A DNA stretch of 64,000 nucleotides from Phyto melanocephala (GCA_941918925.1 OW799234.1:81320997-81384996); one strand, 5' to 3'. Counted from the first letter of the stretch, positions 33,249 to 46,089 are shown. The notes: generated from the sequence alone by a model not told the origin. Numbers and translations: made by a program.

Positions 33249-35318
33249 ATTATATTAAAGTTTTTAATGATTGTAAAAATCTTCATCATCATGTTTAAAA
33301 CATCGTTCTGGCAACGCTGATGTTTACTGTTTTAATAATACACAATATGACTATTGCGTATTGCATACCTTAAGGCGTGGACTTTATTTTTTTTCTGCAA
33401 CATTTTTCATTTCATAATATATGGATAAACGAAAGAATAGAAACGGAAAAAGTAATTTATGCACTGCATGTTTTCTTATTGTTGTTATTAACCTATACAG
33501 CCACCCCATAAGGCTGGCTTTCTAGTCATTAGTGTAGTTGAATTAAGTTTAGCGCTTCTAGAGAATTAATGTTTGTTACTTTTTTATTTTTAAGATTTAT
33601 GATTTTAATTATATTTTCATATTTGTTAAATATTATGCTTTGTTTTAATTAAATATATGGAGAAACGTTAAATAATGTTTTTATATTCCTGTTAATAAAT
33701 ATTGTTTAATAAAGAAGTTATTAAAACTTTGAAAAAGGTTTCCGAGAATATTTTAATATGACTTTAAACTTCCCAGCAAATGAAAAAAGAAAAATTAAAG
33801 ACAAATTCTGGTGTAATAAATATTTTCTACGAAATAATAGAAGCTCCCACAGATATTAGAAAACTTTAATGCAAAAGTTTTTTCTTTTATGAATGGAGAA
33901 TTAACTGGATATTTTCCTAAAATTAGATTTTTTTAAATAAATCTTAGATTATGTTTTCGTGTTTGCGGCAACACTAAAAATATTTTTATTTGTTAGTATG
34001 AAACTTGCAGCTTCCATTTAAATCATGCTGAGAATATTCTCTGAACGCAAAATATACAATAGTGTGTTATAAAATGAATATAAAATTTTTTAATTTAAAA
34101 AAGCATAACTGTTATATAAACACGGTCATAGCAGGTGTTAACTATTGCTTAAGGTCGTTTTTATACTTTCAGCACACTTGCTTGGGTTCATTTCTTTATT
34201 CACCCACCATCCCATAAAAATGATTTTCTTCTATTAACAATTATAAAGATGATACTTTTTCTTTGGAGTCGCTGCAACTGTTGCTATATTGAGGTTAATG
34301 TCTTGAAGGTAATTGTATCCATGTTAAATTGTCTTCTAATTAGTACAAAGTATTTAAAGTTAATTACGTATCAGCAGCTTCCATAATAATATTTAGTTTC
34401 TAAGGAACACCCACCCCCACCCAGAATATTTGCTGTGATGCGCTTAAATATTTTTAACATTTTAACTTTGTAATAAGTATAAATTTTACAGCATGTTGCT
34501 ACGTATGATAGTAGTAGTATTCCAATCTGTGTAACACCACTAAACATAAAAATAGAAATAGAAATAGAAAACGTTCAACCTTAGTGAATATTTTATTATT
34601 TTTTGCCTCATGTAGGGATGTATGAAATGGAAGGTAATTGTGAGTTATTATTTTTTTTCACCACCATTACCTATAAACTTTCAGGAAAGTTGTAAATTTT
34701 AATAAAGTAAATCTTTTTAATTGTTTCATAAATTTTCATGTTGTCTGTTTCATGTTGAATGCTTATGTTTTTTTATTTTACACAAATAACTGCATAACAT
34801 ACTTAACATGTCCTTTGAACCATTTTGTAAATGAAAGCATAGATAGGTTTTATTGACTAATTGTAAACGTTTTGTTTTTTTAATTTAATCAAAGTATTTG
34901 TAAATAATGTAAATAATTGCATGACAGTTTTGTAGAATTTTCAAAAGAACATTTTCTTTGGCTAATAGGACATGAATTTATTTTTCAAATATAAATTTAA
35001 ACGAACTTGTCGCAGACTCCATTTTAAACATTTTTTTTATTTGCTACAATGGAGTTATAACTTCATGATTTTTCAATCGGGTAATGTTTTATATGTAATC
35101 GGCAATATTTTTTTAGATTTATTTACCCTGTAGTACGCCACAAAAAAAGATTTTACTTGATATGTTTTTATAATTCTGCACATATCGTACACTAAATACA
35201 GCAACGTCACAACTAAAAATTTTCCATAAATTGATTCACAGTACACATAACTCTTAACATTTCTTACTCATATATTTTTCCTTTTTTATTACAGGGAAAA
35301 ACGCCGCTACGTTGTTTT
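33249..35318. other. AT-rich spacer, nothing recognised
   Basis: Holds a short (AAATAG)n run near 34550. No other feature supported. Confidence 0.4.
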
Positions 35319-36092
35319 TATACCCTTCACACAGTGAAAAAGGGTATATATAGGTTTGTCATTCCGTGTGAAATTTCTACAATTTTGATTTCCGACCCCA
35401 TAAAGTATATATTTTCTGAAAGCTTATGAATAGGGGAGTCAATTAAGCCCTGTCAGTCTGTCCGTCTGACCGTCTGTCCGTGTGTATGTTGAAAGCCCCC
35501 CGACATCGCTTGGACTCGGGTGAGGTACTAAAATATCAGAAATATTCGGGAGTAGATCGGTATTGAAAATCAGAAACATCGGTACATAAACAACTGAGAT
35601 ATGAGCAAAAACCCACGACCACCTCGATTTTTTTTTCACAAAAACAACATTACAACAACAACATACATACATACAAACGTGTATACTGGTTAGAGAAAAC
35701 GTGGCATTGAATCCCAGCTGAGTCAAAAAAAATTTTTATTTTTTTTATATTTTTATTATTATTTTTTTTTAATTTTTTTTTTTTTAAATATTTTTTTTTT
35801 ATTTTTTTTGTTTTATATTTATTATATATATTTTAATTATTTTTAAAAATTTTTTTTTTTAATTTTTTTTTTTTTAAATTTTTTTTTTAAATTTTTTTTT
35901 TAAAATTTTTTTTTTATTTTTTTTTTTTTAACATACATACGTAAATTTATAATTTTACAATGGGTTGTTTTTATATATGTATGGTTTTTATATGTATGTA
36001 CGTATATCATATGGAATGGTGATACAAACTACTGTTATTGCATGACTACACGGAGTGAAGGGCACGGCCAAATATAGGGCTCTTACTTGTTT
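35319..36092 (+). mobile_element. Mini-me/DINE-1-like element, copy 3
   Basis: It begins TATACCCTTCACACAGTG, has ATTCCGTGTGAAATTTC, a GTCY microsatellite (CAGTCTGTCCGTCTGACCG), the CAGCTGAGTC block and a long A/T tract. It ends CACGGCCAAATATAGGGCTC then TTACTTGTTTT. About 20 bp just before the 3' hairpin are missing, so the stem is damaged. Confidence 0.85.
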
Positions 36093-36144
36093 TTTATTGT
36101 TGTTGATTTCATTGCTTTTAAGCGATCAACTAAAGAGACCTTTT

Positions 36145-36980
36145 TATACCCTTCACACAGTGGAAAAGGGTATAAATAGGTTTGTCATTCCGTGTGAAAT
36201 TTCTACAATTTTGATTTCCGACCCCATAAAGTATATATTTTCTGAAAGCTTATGAATAGGGAAGTCGATTAAGCGCTGTCAGTCTGTCCGTCTGTCCGTC
36301 TGACCGTCTGTCCGTGTGTATGTTGAAATCAACTTTTTGAAGCCCCCCGACATAGGTTGGATCCGGGTAAGGTATTAAAATATCAGAAATATTCGGGAGT
36401 AGATCGCTATTGAAAATCAGAAACATCGGTACATAAACAACTGAGATATGAGCAAAAACCCACGACCACCTCGATTTTTTTTTCACAAAAGCAACATTAC
36501 AACAACAACATACATACATACAAACGTGTATACTGGTTAGAGAAAACGTGGCATCGAATCCCAGCTGAGCCAAAAAAATTTTTTTTTTAATTTTTTTTTT
36601 ATTTTTTTTTTTATTTTTTATTTAATATATTATTTATATTTTTATTATTATTTTTTTTTTTAATTTTTTTTTTTTAATTTTTTTTTTATTTTTTTTGTTT
36701 TGTATATATTATATACATAATAATTTTTTTAAAAAATTTTTTTTTTTTTAAATTTTTTTTTTTTTTTAAATATTTTTTTAAATTTTTTTTTTTTTTTTTT
36801 TTAAAATTAATACGTGAATTTATAATTTTACAATGGGACGTTTTTATATATGTATGTTTTTATATGTATGTACGTATTTCATATGGGATGAATGGTGACA
36901 CAAACCACTGTTATTGCATGAATTCACGTTGTGAAGGATATATAAGATTCGGCACGGCCGAATATAGCGCTCTTACTTGT
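36145..36980 (+). mobile_element. Mini-me/DINE-1-like element, copy 4
   Basis: The most complete copy. It has start TATACCCTTCACACAGTGG, a longer GTCY run (GTCTGTCCGTCTGTCCGTC..), ATTGAAAATCAGAAACATCG, the CAGCTGAGCC block, A/T tract, hairpin ATTCGGCACGGCCGAAT and CTCTTACTTGTTTT. It lies in the same orientation only about 50 bp after copy 3. Confidence 0.88.
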
Positions 36981-37238
36981 TTTAGTTGCGTCAATGTACT
37001 CAAGAGCAAGTAATTATTTTTGTTTCACATAAAGAGTGCTATTTTGAGTTTTGTCATTATTACTGTGAAAAGTGATAAATTTTGTGGTGTATTATTTTCA
37101 ATTGAAAAAGGTGTATTATTTTGTTTCCAAATCGGAAAATTAAACAAATTAATGCAATTTCTCAAAGAACTAGTCAAATAAAAAAATTTAAGTTAAATGG
37201 TCATAACTCATAGTTCTATTATAATTCTACACAATTGA

Positions 37239-37848
37239 GTGATTCACAAGGTGTCTTATCATGTCATATTGTTCTAAAATTTTACAATGGTTTAAAAATT
37301 TTGTTGTTGCTTTTCAAACAAAAAGTGTCTTATGATAATAGAACTTTGTACGCTATGTTTATTGTGCTGTCGAATTTAATAAGCAGATACCTGTGCTAAA
37401 CGGCTAAGCCAGGCCGCAATAGTTTTTGTAAGCCGTCGCCGTTCATTGTATAATTTTATCGGTCCGACATCCATATTTAAGCGCAGTTGCTAATTTTTGA
37501 TAACAAATCACTGGCGGCGTCAAATAAGATCGGCTAAGGACTCTGCTGTTTTGTTTATCAAACAAATTTTAATTTATTTGTGATTTGCGGCAAAACTGAA
37601 AAATGGAAAATATTGTGGTAAGATCTAATGTAATAAATTCATGGATTAGAATTAAAAAATATTTTAATTTAGCCGAAGCGTAGGCATTATGAAAGAAAAT
37701 ATTTAGTTTTATAATTGGTTTGCATCAGCTGATTTAAATTCAAAATAGCACACTAAATTATGAGGAGTTGTTTACAATAGTCTTAATTTTTCATGCTTTC
37801 ATTATAGGGCATATGATTTGATGACACTATTGTGAATCCCCCAAATAT
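37239..37848. mobile_element. TIR element family G, copy 2 (inverted relative to copy 1)
   Basis: Starts GTGATTCACAAGGTGTC and ends with the complement of GGGGGATTCACAATAGTG. It carries an extra segment of about 105 bp between GGCCGCAAT and AAGATCGGCT that copy 1 lacks, bounded by GCCGTCGCCG and GGCGGCGTC. No LINE insertion here, so it shows the empty site for the 32.5 kb event. Confidence 0.7.
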
Positions 37849-39139
37849 AAAATTAAAAGAAGGTATAGCAAAACTATAATTGCATTCTGCTTACGCCAGC
37901 ATGCAGACGTATTGCGAAATATTGGTATCAGCTTACACTATGGGACAACAACGGCACATGCACGAGCTAACACATTTTTAGGGGAATATATTAAGTTAAT
38001 TTAAGTTAATTTGTCAGTCTTAATTCGATATTGTGGTAAATTAATTGATAGAACTAATAAACGGTGTACAAACAAAAAACATAAAAAAATGTTTATAAAT
38101 AAAATCTAACTTGTTGGCGCGGGAAAATTAAGTCCTTCTGCCTTCGTTAGTTTATATATTCAAAAATAATCTACTTAAAAACTAAATTTGTATTTTAATA
38201 TTATAAGTTCTTCGTTCTCCCTAAAAGGAATCGGAAGTCAAAGTATTATTATTATTATTTTTCCATTATATGTATGTATGTGTGTTTTAGAATTTTAATT
38301 GCCTACATTTTGTTACAAAAACTATTTGAATAAAGTTTTTGTTCAATTAAATTAAACAATTTTATTTAACACAGTTAAGAGTCGGATGATAATGTTTGAC
38401 GTTTAATACTTTATATAAAATTTTTTAAATATTTATTTTTTAAAAGCAATTTAATTCAATATATTTATTAATTTGTTTTAAATTAAAAAAAAAATATTAT
38501 AAACGTAATAAATTTGATTAAAAAGTGCATTACTTATAATAAAGTGGATTTAAAAATGGCATAAATTAAGCACATAAATGCAAAAAAAAATATTATTTTA
38601 ATTTAAATAAATACTTGTGTGTAATAAATTTGTTGAGAAGAACCTAGATTTTGTTGATGGTGTTAATTTGTATCTTTTTTTAAGTAGAGCAGGCACTGTG
38701 TATGTTTTTTTCATGTGGGAGCTGACACATGGTATTAAAAATTCATTAACATATTTTACAGAACTCTGTTGCTATTTTGAAATAATAAAAACATAAAAAA
38801 TAAAAAACAAGCGACAGGAACATAAAAAACATTAATTTAAGAATCATAATATACAAGTATCAATTTATATGGAAATATTTATTTAAAACAAAAAATGTTT
38901 GTTTTTTATGACTTGTTGTTTGTTCAAATCAGTCACAGCCATACAAACTAGAGAGAGGTAATAAACAGTAATAATATACATATAACAATGTGGTTTATGA
39001 ATTGTAGGAATAAATTCACTCTACATACATTACCGAAAATAAATATGTATGTTTCATTTAGTTTTTCAAGCGCTTAAAATTAAATATTTGCTAACATTAA
39101 ACTATATGAACTCATTGTAAAGATTTTACAATTTGTTAA
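37849..39139. other. AT-rich spacer, nothing recognised
   Basis: No feature supported. Confidence 0.4.
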
Positions 39140-39742
39140 TCTATATATATAAAAGTGAAACTCTGTGTGTGTGGTTGTCTGTGTGTGTGTTAGCTTAAGA
39201 CTCCGAAACTGTAAAATCGATCGGACTCAAACCTTGGCAGGTTGTTGTACACATTCCAGGGAGTGTTTATGGGTGGCAAAATTGGGCTTGACCACGCCCA
39301 CAAAAAATTAGTTATCATTTTTAGCTACTTGCATTTGACTGATTTTTCTAAAACTTTGCACGCATATTGAGCTGCCATGACCATAAAAAAAATGTATCTA
39401 ATGTATCTATCTAATTTAATGATTAGAAAAGTGGGCGAGGCCATGCCCATAAAAAAAATGTTATAATTTTGAGGTACTTGCACTGGACCGATTTTTCTGA
39501 AACTTTGCACACTATTAAGCTGTCATGACTATATAATTTGGTGATTAAAAAAGTGGGCAGTGCCACGCCCATAAAAAAAAGTTATCATTTTCAGCTCCTT
39601 GAACTTCACCGATTTTTCTGAAATTTTGCATTCTCATGAATTTTTTGTTATAATTTTTAGCTTTTTGCACTTGATATTCAATTTCAATTCAGAATGCATT
39701 TTTATTCATTAAGGGGCGTAGCAGCGCGCACCGGGCTTTAAA
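39140..39742 (+). mobile_element. Non-autonomous Helitron, copy 2
   Basis: Starts A|TCTATATATATAAAAGTG then CTCTGTGTGTGTG and ends GGGGCGTAGCAGCGCG then CACCGGGCTTTAAAT. The terminal CTAG has decayed. The interior has three to four direct repeats of about 120 bp with GCCACGCCCATAAAAAAA. The frame at 39325-39510 (-) is a by-product of the repeats. Confidence 0.85.
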
Positions 39743-39890
39743 TCGTTAAATAGTTAAATCGAACATCACAACTTTTTTAATTTAAATTTAAATATGCATT
39801 GGCATTTCTTTTAATGCAATCACTAACCAAAATGGTTAGTATATTCTCTTCCTCATTTGGTTTGCAATACATCAACACATTCTGAGTTTT

Positions 39891-40018
39891 GGGGCAAAAT
39901 ATGGTATTCGAACGTGATCGAAATTTGAAAATTCTTATTAGATTCTCTATACCTAAAGCACAGCGAACTCGATCGTTCGAGTAAAATTTTGATCATGATC
40001 GAATGCCGTAATTTGGCC
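39891..40018. repeat. Small foldback (about 36-bp arms)
   Basis: Left arm GGGGCAAAATATGGTATTCG and on through CGATCAAATTT-like sequence; the right arm is its imperfect complement (GATCATGATCGAATGCCG, ATTTGGCC). Possible MITE or decayed hairpin. No TSD seen. Confidence 0.5.
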
Positions 40019-40020
40019 TC

Positions 40021-40470
40021 TGATATCATTTTAGGATGATAAAGTATTGTTTGTTCGCCTGTACGGCTGTTTGTCTGCTGAAAGCACTATAGAGCACTAC
40101 CATAAAAGCTAGGCTGATAAGAATTCGTAAATATATCTAAAATATGAAAAATGATTGGTATTAAAATGGTGTTAAATCGATTTATTATCAAAAAAGGTAT
40201 AGATTCCAATTCAATAAGTCTAAGAAAAGGTCCTTCTTTCATCTAATCAAATGCGTTTACATCTAAACGCAATATACGTCATCATATCATATTTTAATAT
40301 TATATATTTTTGAGTACAAAAAAAATGTCACGCTGACAATTGTTTCAATAGCGAAAATACGTAAGAATCGAAATGTATCAAAATCTACCTCGCACAGTTT
40401 TTCTTATGGCCTATTAAAGAATTTAAAATTGAATAAAAACGTCAAAATTTGATGTACGATATTAAAATTT
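40021..40470 (+). repeat. Decayed mini-me-like sequence (variant)
   Basis: Retains a GTTCGCCTGTACGGCTGTTT / GTCTGCTGAAAGCAC remnant of the GTCY core and an AAGCTAGG block as in the 23.7 kb variant. Ends not definable. Confidence 0.4.
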
Positions 40471-42471
40471 AGCGGCAATTTATCAATATTATCAAGATAT
40501 CAAAAAACTTAGATATACCGCGTATGCCTATTGCTGTGCAATGACAATTCCGAACAATTAAAATTTGCTCGGAATACAGAACAAGCAGTGTAATCAGATT
40601 TCAAAATATTGTAATGTAAATCTAAATCGTGTTTAAAAAGCTAAAAAGTCAAAATTTAAAACCAAAAAACAAAGCTCAATTTTATGTAGAGAAAAATTAA
40701 ACAAACACGCTTAAATATCTAATCGTACTCTAACAAAGAAAATTATACATATTTTAGTATTAGGTGAATTTTGTGATACAAAAGTACTATATATACGATA
40801 TTCAACAAGTAACCAGATATTTACGGACACGTTTTGAAGAAAATAGTTTATTGTACCTTTAAACATTGTATAAATTTCTGAAAATTTATTTGCCAATAAT
40901 AAATGCTCTTTCAGAATCATAATATTCTTAGCTCTGCCAAATTTAGTTTATAAACAAAAATCGTTAATTTTTAAAATGCAATAAAAAAAATTATGCTGCA
41001 TGCTGCTGTCTAAATAACTTTGATATTTAAAGGTGTATAAATAAAAATATATAAAAAAAAAAATTTTAATAATAAAATGTGAACAACATTGAAAAAACCG
41101 CAGTCACCATGTAATGAATTTAATACAATTAATACTACAAAACACTATGAAATCATGTTTTGTATTATGCGAATCTGTAAATATTTTTATTTTAAACCCT
41201 TTTGCTGTACTTAAGTATACGCTGAAAATATCTGTAAATTTACATTAATACATTAAAGCAGAGGTTCCTAAAGAGCAATTTAAAAAATAAATGAATAAAT
41301 CTTTTACAATTTACAATCGCAAGTTTATTCAATTCATTTTCAGTTATTATTTGTTTTGTGTAGTACAACATGGCAATTGAAAATATAAAAATATCTTTAA
41401 ATATTAAGAAACGCTGTTTGCATTGTTATTTATACATTTTGTTGTAGTTAGTGCCGTGTAAATTGAAACCGTGTGCTTGGTAATTGTGTCTGTTTCAATG
41501 TTGTTGATGTCACAACATCATGTCAACAACATAAACCATGTATCATATTGTTACCAACACTCACTAACTTAGACACATACCAAGAAAATACATACATACA
41601 TTTCTACAAACAAATATATGCAGATATTTGAACTTACATCAAACACTCATAGTGCAACAGAAATAAAAAAATGCAGTAGTATTTTTATACCCTTCATCAT
41701 GACTTTTAGTGATTTCTCAATTTCTTTTGTCCTTAATATAAATTTTTTTGGCGGAATTATCGATAGAACCAACAATTTAGAATTAAAATCAACGAGCCGT
41801 GTAATTGCCTAGTCCATGAACAATTTTATTCTATATTCTTTAATATAATGAATTCTTTTTCTTCTCGACATTGCGGCCTCAATTGGGTTTCTATAATGTT
41901 CAGTTTGTGCGTCCACAATTAAAATCAGAAAATTAAAATCATTAAAATTAATAGAGCAGAGTGCTAGTTTTCATAAAAAAATGCTGTTAAACAAACAAAA
42001 AATTAATAATAAATCGATGATTCGGAACGAAAAGACCTATTATTGATGATATATTTTAATCATATAAATTTTACACTTTTTGTACTTTTTGTATCTCTTT
42101 AAAGCAACTCTTAAAAATTGTTTTAATGTCAACTTCTAAAACTCCTAAATTTCTGGTTATGGGAATGTACGAAAATATTTTATATTATAAAACAGTTTTC
42201 AAAAATATTTATTTTTATTATAAAAAAGAGCATTACGAATTTTTGTTCAAAATATTTGTGAATCCTAAAAATGCAGCTTCTTTTATATGACAAACTATTC
42301 TTGTAAACCAACTTCAATTCACACCAGTCTCATTCTAATTTAATAAAAATCATTAGTAGCATTTAATGAGAGTTGGAAAAACGAAAATAAATCTGTATGT
42401 TTTTCAAGTGAATGCTGCTTCTTCACATACAGAAACGTTTCACCCACAAAAATTTATACACTCACCATCAA
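40471..42471. other. AT-rich spacer, nothing recognised
   Basis: A TATACCCTTCATCATGAC fragment at about 41687 resembles a mini-me start, without the rest. Open frames at 40711-40920 and 41618-41812 show no domain. Confidence 0.35.
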
Positions 42472-42479
42472 CCTGCAAC

Positions 42480-43541
42480 CATAGCTGCCAGATTTGACGA
42501 TTTATCGTCATTTTGACTATTTTACGTGCTAAAATTAAGTGTTGACGATTTGACGATTTATGCTATGTTTTTGACGATTTTCAAGAATTCAAGTTTGCAA
42601 CATTTTTCATTACTTTTATATCAACCTTAAACTAAATAAAAATAATTTGTAACGGTTTTTTATGTTATTAATAATAGAACAGAGTGAAAGAGATAAATCT
42701 ATCATTATTTAATGTGTTTGTGTGGGTAATTTTTCCACTTTGTACATTTTTAACGTAGTATATGCCACATTTTATCAACTGATACCTACAAAACGAACAA
42801 ATATAAATTTGGAAACGCGTTTAAAACAATTTTAGTTTTTTTAAGTAAATTTATTAAAATTAATTCAGTGACAAATTAATATGCTTAAATACTTTAAAAA
42901 AATGGTAAGTAAAGGTAAAGATAATTATACATTAAAACCTTTAAAATCAAACCTTATATTTTCAATAGAAAACCAAGATGATGAAAATTCTAGCAGCTCT
43001 TCCTCTGTAAGTAGAAATTTCATCCATTTTTTATAAAAAACTTTGTAGTAGGTAAAATGAAGTTTTAATGGTGTTTTTTACAAGTCACGAACAAGGAAAA
43101 TTAAGGAAGACTGGTTTGCAGATTCAGAAATAAGTTTATGGGCTAAAAAGTGAAACGATGTAGTTTATTTTGGCGTTGTTCTCGTCTTACGAAAATGATT
43201 ATAATTATTTGTCAATTAGTCCAAAAAGATGCAGCCAATTCATTATTTATTATCTTTTGTATTTGTATATATGTATATTAATATTTATTTTTCGAAATTA
43301 ATTCTAAATTGTATTATATTAATTGTCATGTTCTTAACTTAAAAGGGTCTAATAAAACTATTGATCTCTCTGGATTTAAAAAGTTTGTTATGTTATGCAT
43401 TTAATAAAAAATGTTTTGTTTTGAAAAATGCGGTTTTTTATTTTGACGTTTTTATGACGATTTGAGTAAACTATTTGACGATTTTGACGATTTTTTTCCC
43501 CAAAATGGACGATTTTGCCCCTATTTTATCTGGCAGCTATG
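42480..43541 (+). mobile_element. hAT-like element with a small spliced frame (1.06 kb)
   Basis: TIR CATAGCTGCCAGAT is perfect at both ends and CCTGCAAC lies directly outside each (42472-42479 and 43542-43549), an 8-bp TSD. Both subterminal regions are dense in TTGACGATTT direct repeats (about 42495-42590 and 43440-43515), possibly transposase binding sites. The interior holds a two-exon reading frame (42881-43153). Confidence 0.9.
42881..43153 (+). CDS. Predicted two-exon 64-aa hAT-derived protein
   Basis: Exon 1 is 42881-43006 (MLKYFKKMVSKGKDNYTLKP, later a Ser run). The intron 43007-43084 begins GTAAGT and ends TTTTTTACAAG, 78 nt, a normal short fly intron. Exon 2 is 43085-43153 (SRTRKIKEDWFADSEISLWA, KK, stop). 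Joining keeps the frame without any stop. The MLKYFKK start and the KIKEDWFADSE...W motif resemble the N-terminus of animal hAT transposases (R.Y...W..D.....WL). No DDE domain follows, so it would be an N-terminal-only product or a leftover. Splicing is inferred from consensus only. Confidence 0.5.
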
Positions 43542-43549
43542 CCTGCAAC

Positions 43550-44179
43550 ATGAGGAAAGTGTCTCACAAATGGTGATGTGAGCTCGTATTACTTGCAGAT
43601 AAAAAATATATCAAATACAATATAACATGTAAACTGTCAACGATGTAACGACCAAACAAGCCAACCAACAACGAACAAATGAAAGAAACACCATCGTCAT
43701 GATTTACAACATCACGGTCATGGTCAGTCTTTTAAATGATAAATTTGTGTGTTAGTAAAACCTAAATGTTGTAAACACATACACATATACATATATTTAT
43801 GCTTAAATATACACTGAACATCATTCTCATAGATATATATTAAATTCGAGTTCCGCTACAAGCAGTTGCGTTCAAAAAAGTAGAAAACGACGTGAAATAC
43901 TCGTTGGAGCAAGACATTTTTTACAAGAAAAATTCTAAGTATTTTCCATTAAATTATTCCGACCTTTTACAATACTAATAAAATTAATTTTTTTATTAAG
44001 CGACAACCGTTCGAAAAGTGGTCTAAAAATATGATGAAGAAACTGTCTTTTAAAACCCTGCTGAGTGTCGCTAAAAAGCCAATAAGTATCGATATCAATA
44101 AAGTATTGTGTTCAGCAACTTAAAGCACCGAATTTTAATGGCCTTCACTCAAACCAGCAGATCATTGAAAGTGCCGGCA
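43550..44179. other. Spacer, possibly the 5' part of the next mariner
   Basis: 43995-44150 contains an N-terminal-like mariner trace (SFKTLLSVAKKPISIDINKV) but no firm start or TIR. Confidence 0.3.
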
Positions 44180-44760
44180 GTTCGTTTAAAGGGTAAGGAA
44201 GTAAACTCAAGTTAGTGGCTTTTTGATCTAAATGGCATCATGAATACACTATATTGTTAAATTTGGGAGTTAGAAAATCCACATAAAATTAAAAGAACAC
44301 CAACAGTTTGTTGCGAGCTTTGATCAGCCAGTGTAATTGGGCCATAATTTTTTGAATATGAGGCAGGAATTACAGTTACTGTGAACGATATTCGTTACAG
44401 AAATATAAGAAGGAATGACATAAAGCCGGACAATATGTGGCTTCGAAAGATGGCGCTACCTGCCACACTCCACATGAAAAATCCATTAATTGCAATATGG
44501 ATTTACAGAACAATTTATTTTAGGAAATTCTGATATCATCTGGCTACCAAGATCATGTGATTTAACGCCAATTGATTTAGCGCTTGGGTTTATATGAATT
44601 AACCAGAAATAAATCCTCAAAAATCTAACACGTCAATGATGAAGTACAGACACATTTCAATGAAAAAGTCATGGAAAATTGTATAAAAAGAATAATGGCC
44701 TGTCACAAGAGAAATGGGGGCCGTTTGATGGAGTTTTATTCTATACTTAATGGGAACATG
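44180..44760 (+). pseudogene. Mariner transposase pseudogene (DUF4817 type)
   Basis: In shifting frames: DLNGIMNT (from the first-Asp segment SDEAHF.L.G..N), then FFEYEAGITVTVNDIRYRN, DNMWLRKMALPATLH (from WFQQDGATCHT, with QQDG lost), SCDLTPIDLA and finally RNGGRLMEF (from RGGHL.E..F). The order matches the family. There are stops and frameshifts, and the Asp of the QQDG motif is destroyed, so it is dead. TIRs not identified. Confidence 0.8.
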
Positions 44761-45227
44761 TCTCCTTTACAACTGATGGGACGTTAAACATGTAACAAAC
44801 GGGTTGCATTTCTACTTTTTTCCAATTTTAAAATCGGCTGGTGTCCGTTAAATTTAGCGAACTTAAGGCAAGCAGTTAGGTTCTCTTTTGGTACAAGTGG
44901 TTACAGAAATAGTTAATTTAACTATTTGGTTTGGAGAAAACAAAAATATTAGTGTCCCTAGTTAAAACTTTTTAGTTCTGGCAACATTATAAATAGATTT
45001 AACATCGCATAAGCTTTAATTGATCTGGCTTCTGCAAATGTCGTTTTTTTTCTTTGATATTTCAAAGAATTTTGGACAATTATTCGGAATCTACTGATGT
45101 TTCTAGCTATTTCAGATATATTTTGACCATAATTACAAGAAAAATTTTTTAAAGTTTTTTTAATAAATTAATTTTTTTTTCTTGTAAAAAAAACACGCCT
45201 GTTTAAATATTCGTTTTCTACGTTTTA

Positions 45228-45572
45228 TTATTTCCTTCACACAAAAGTGTAAAAGGGTATAAATAGGTTTGTCATTGCGTGTGAAATTTCTACAATTTTT
45301 ATTTTCATCCCCATATAGTATGTCTTTTCTGAAAGATTATAAATAGAGGAGTCGATTAAGCTCTGTCAGTCTGTCAGTCTGTCCGTCTGTCAGTTTGTAT
45401 GTTTAAATCAACTTTTTGAAGCCCCCCGACATCGCCTGGACCCGCGGTGAAATATTGAAATATTGGAAAGCATATCGGTATTAGAACTCAGACAAATCAG
45501 TATATAAAAATACAAACGTGGTATACTGGTTGGATTGAACGTGGCATCGAATCCCAGCTGAGCCAAAAAAAT
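45228..45572 (+). mobile_element. Mini-me/DINE-1-like element, 3'-truncated copy
   Basis: CCTTCACACAAAAGTGTAAA with GGTATAAATAGG, ATTGCGTGTGAAATTTC, a GTCY run (CAGTCTGTCAGTCTGTCCG) and the CGAATCCCAGCTGAGCC block. The A/T tract starts but the hairpin end is absent. Confidence 0.8.
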
Positions 45573-46087
45573 TTTTTTTTATTATTTTGTATATTATTTA
45601 TATTTTTATGGTTTTTTTTTATTAATTTGTATAATTTTACTTTTTCTAAGGCTACAAATGAAAGTTAGAACATGGCCTGCAAACTTTTATATCTAAAATT
45701 TTATTTTAAAGAACAACCAATAATATTTTTCTTTTGTGACTTGTTTCGTTTTAGATACGGCAAGGTTAATATATTTCAAAGGCAAAATATCGAAAATAAT
45801 TATGAATATTTTATTAAATTTTAATTAAGTATATTTTGCATGTGGTATGCTAATTAGATAATCAACACTGTATACATATATAACAGTCTACGAAAAAACC
45901 AATAATCTCCTTAAAAGGCAATATTAATATTATTAAATATGTCTTGAAGTATCTGCACAAATATTTCAGATGTAAGTAACGGGTCTTTGAACTCAGTACT
46001 TTAAACTTAGACATATTCAATATGCGTTATATTTTACATTTAATAGGGCACTTGATATTAAATATTATAAATTTTTCTATTGTATTA
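45573..46087. other. AT-rich spacer, nothing recognised
   Basis: No feature supported. Confidence 0.35.
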
Positions 46088-46089
46088 TA

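Noticed and set aside
35750..35930. Long poly-T runs as terminators or polyA tails
   Set aside because: They are the A/T tract found in every mini-me-like copy.
41687..41704. Start of another mini-me-like element
   Set aside because: Only about 18 bp match and nothing after it.
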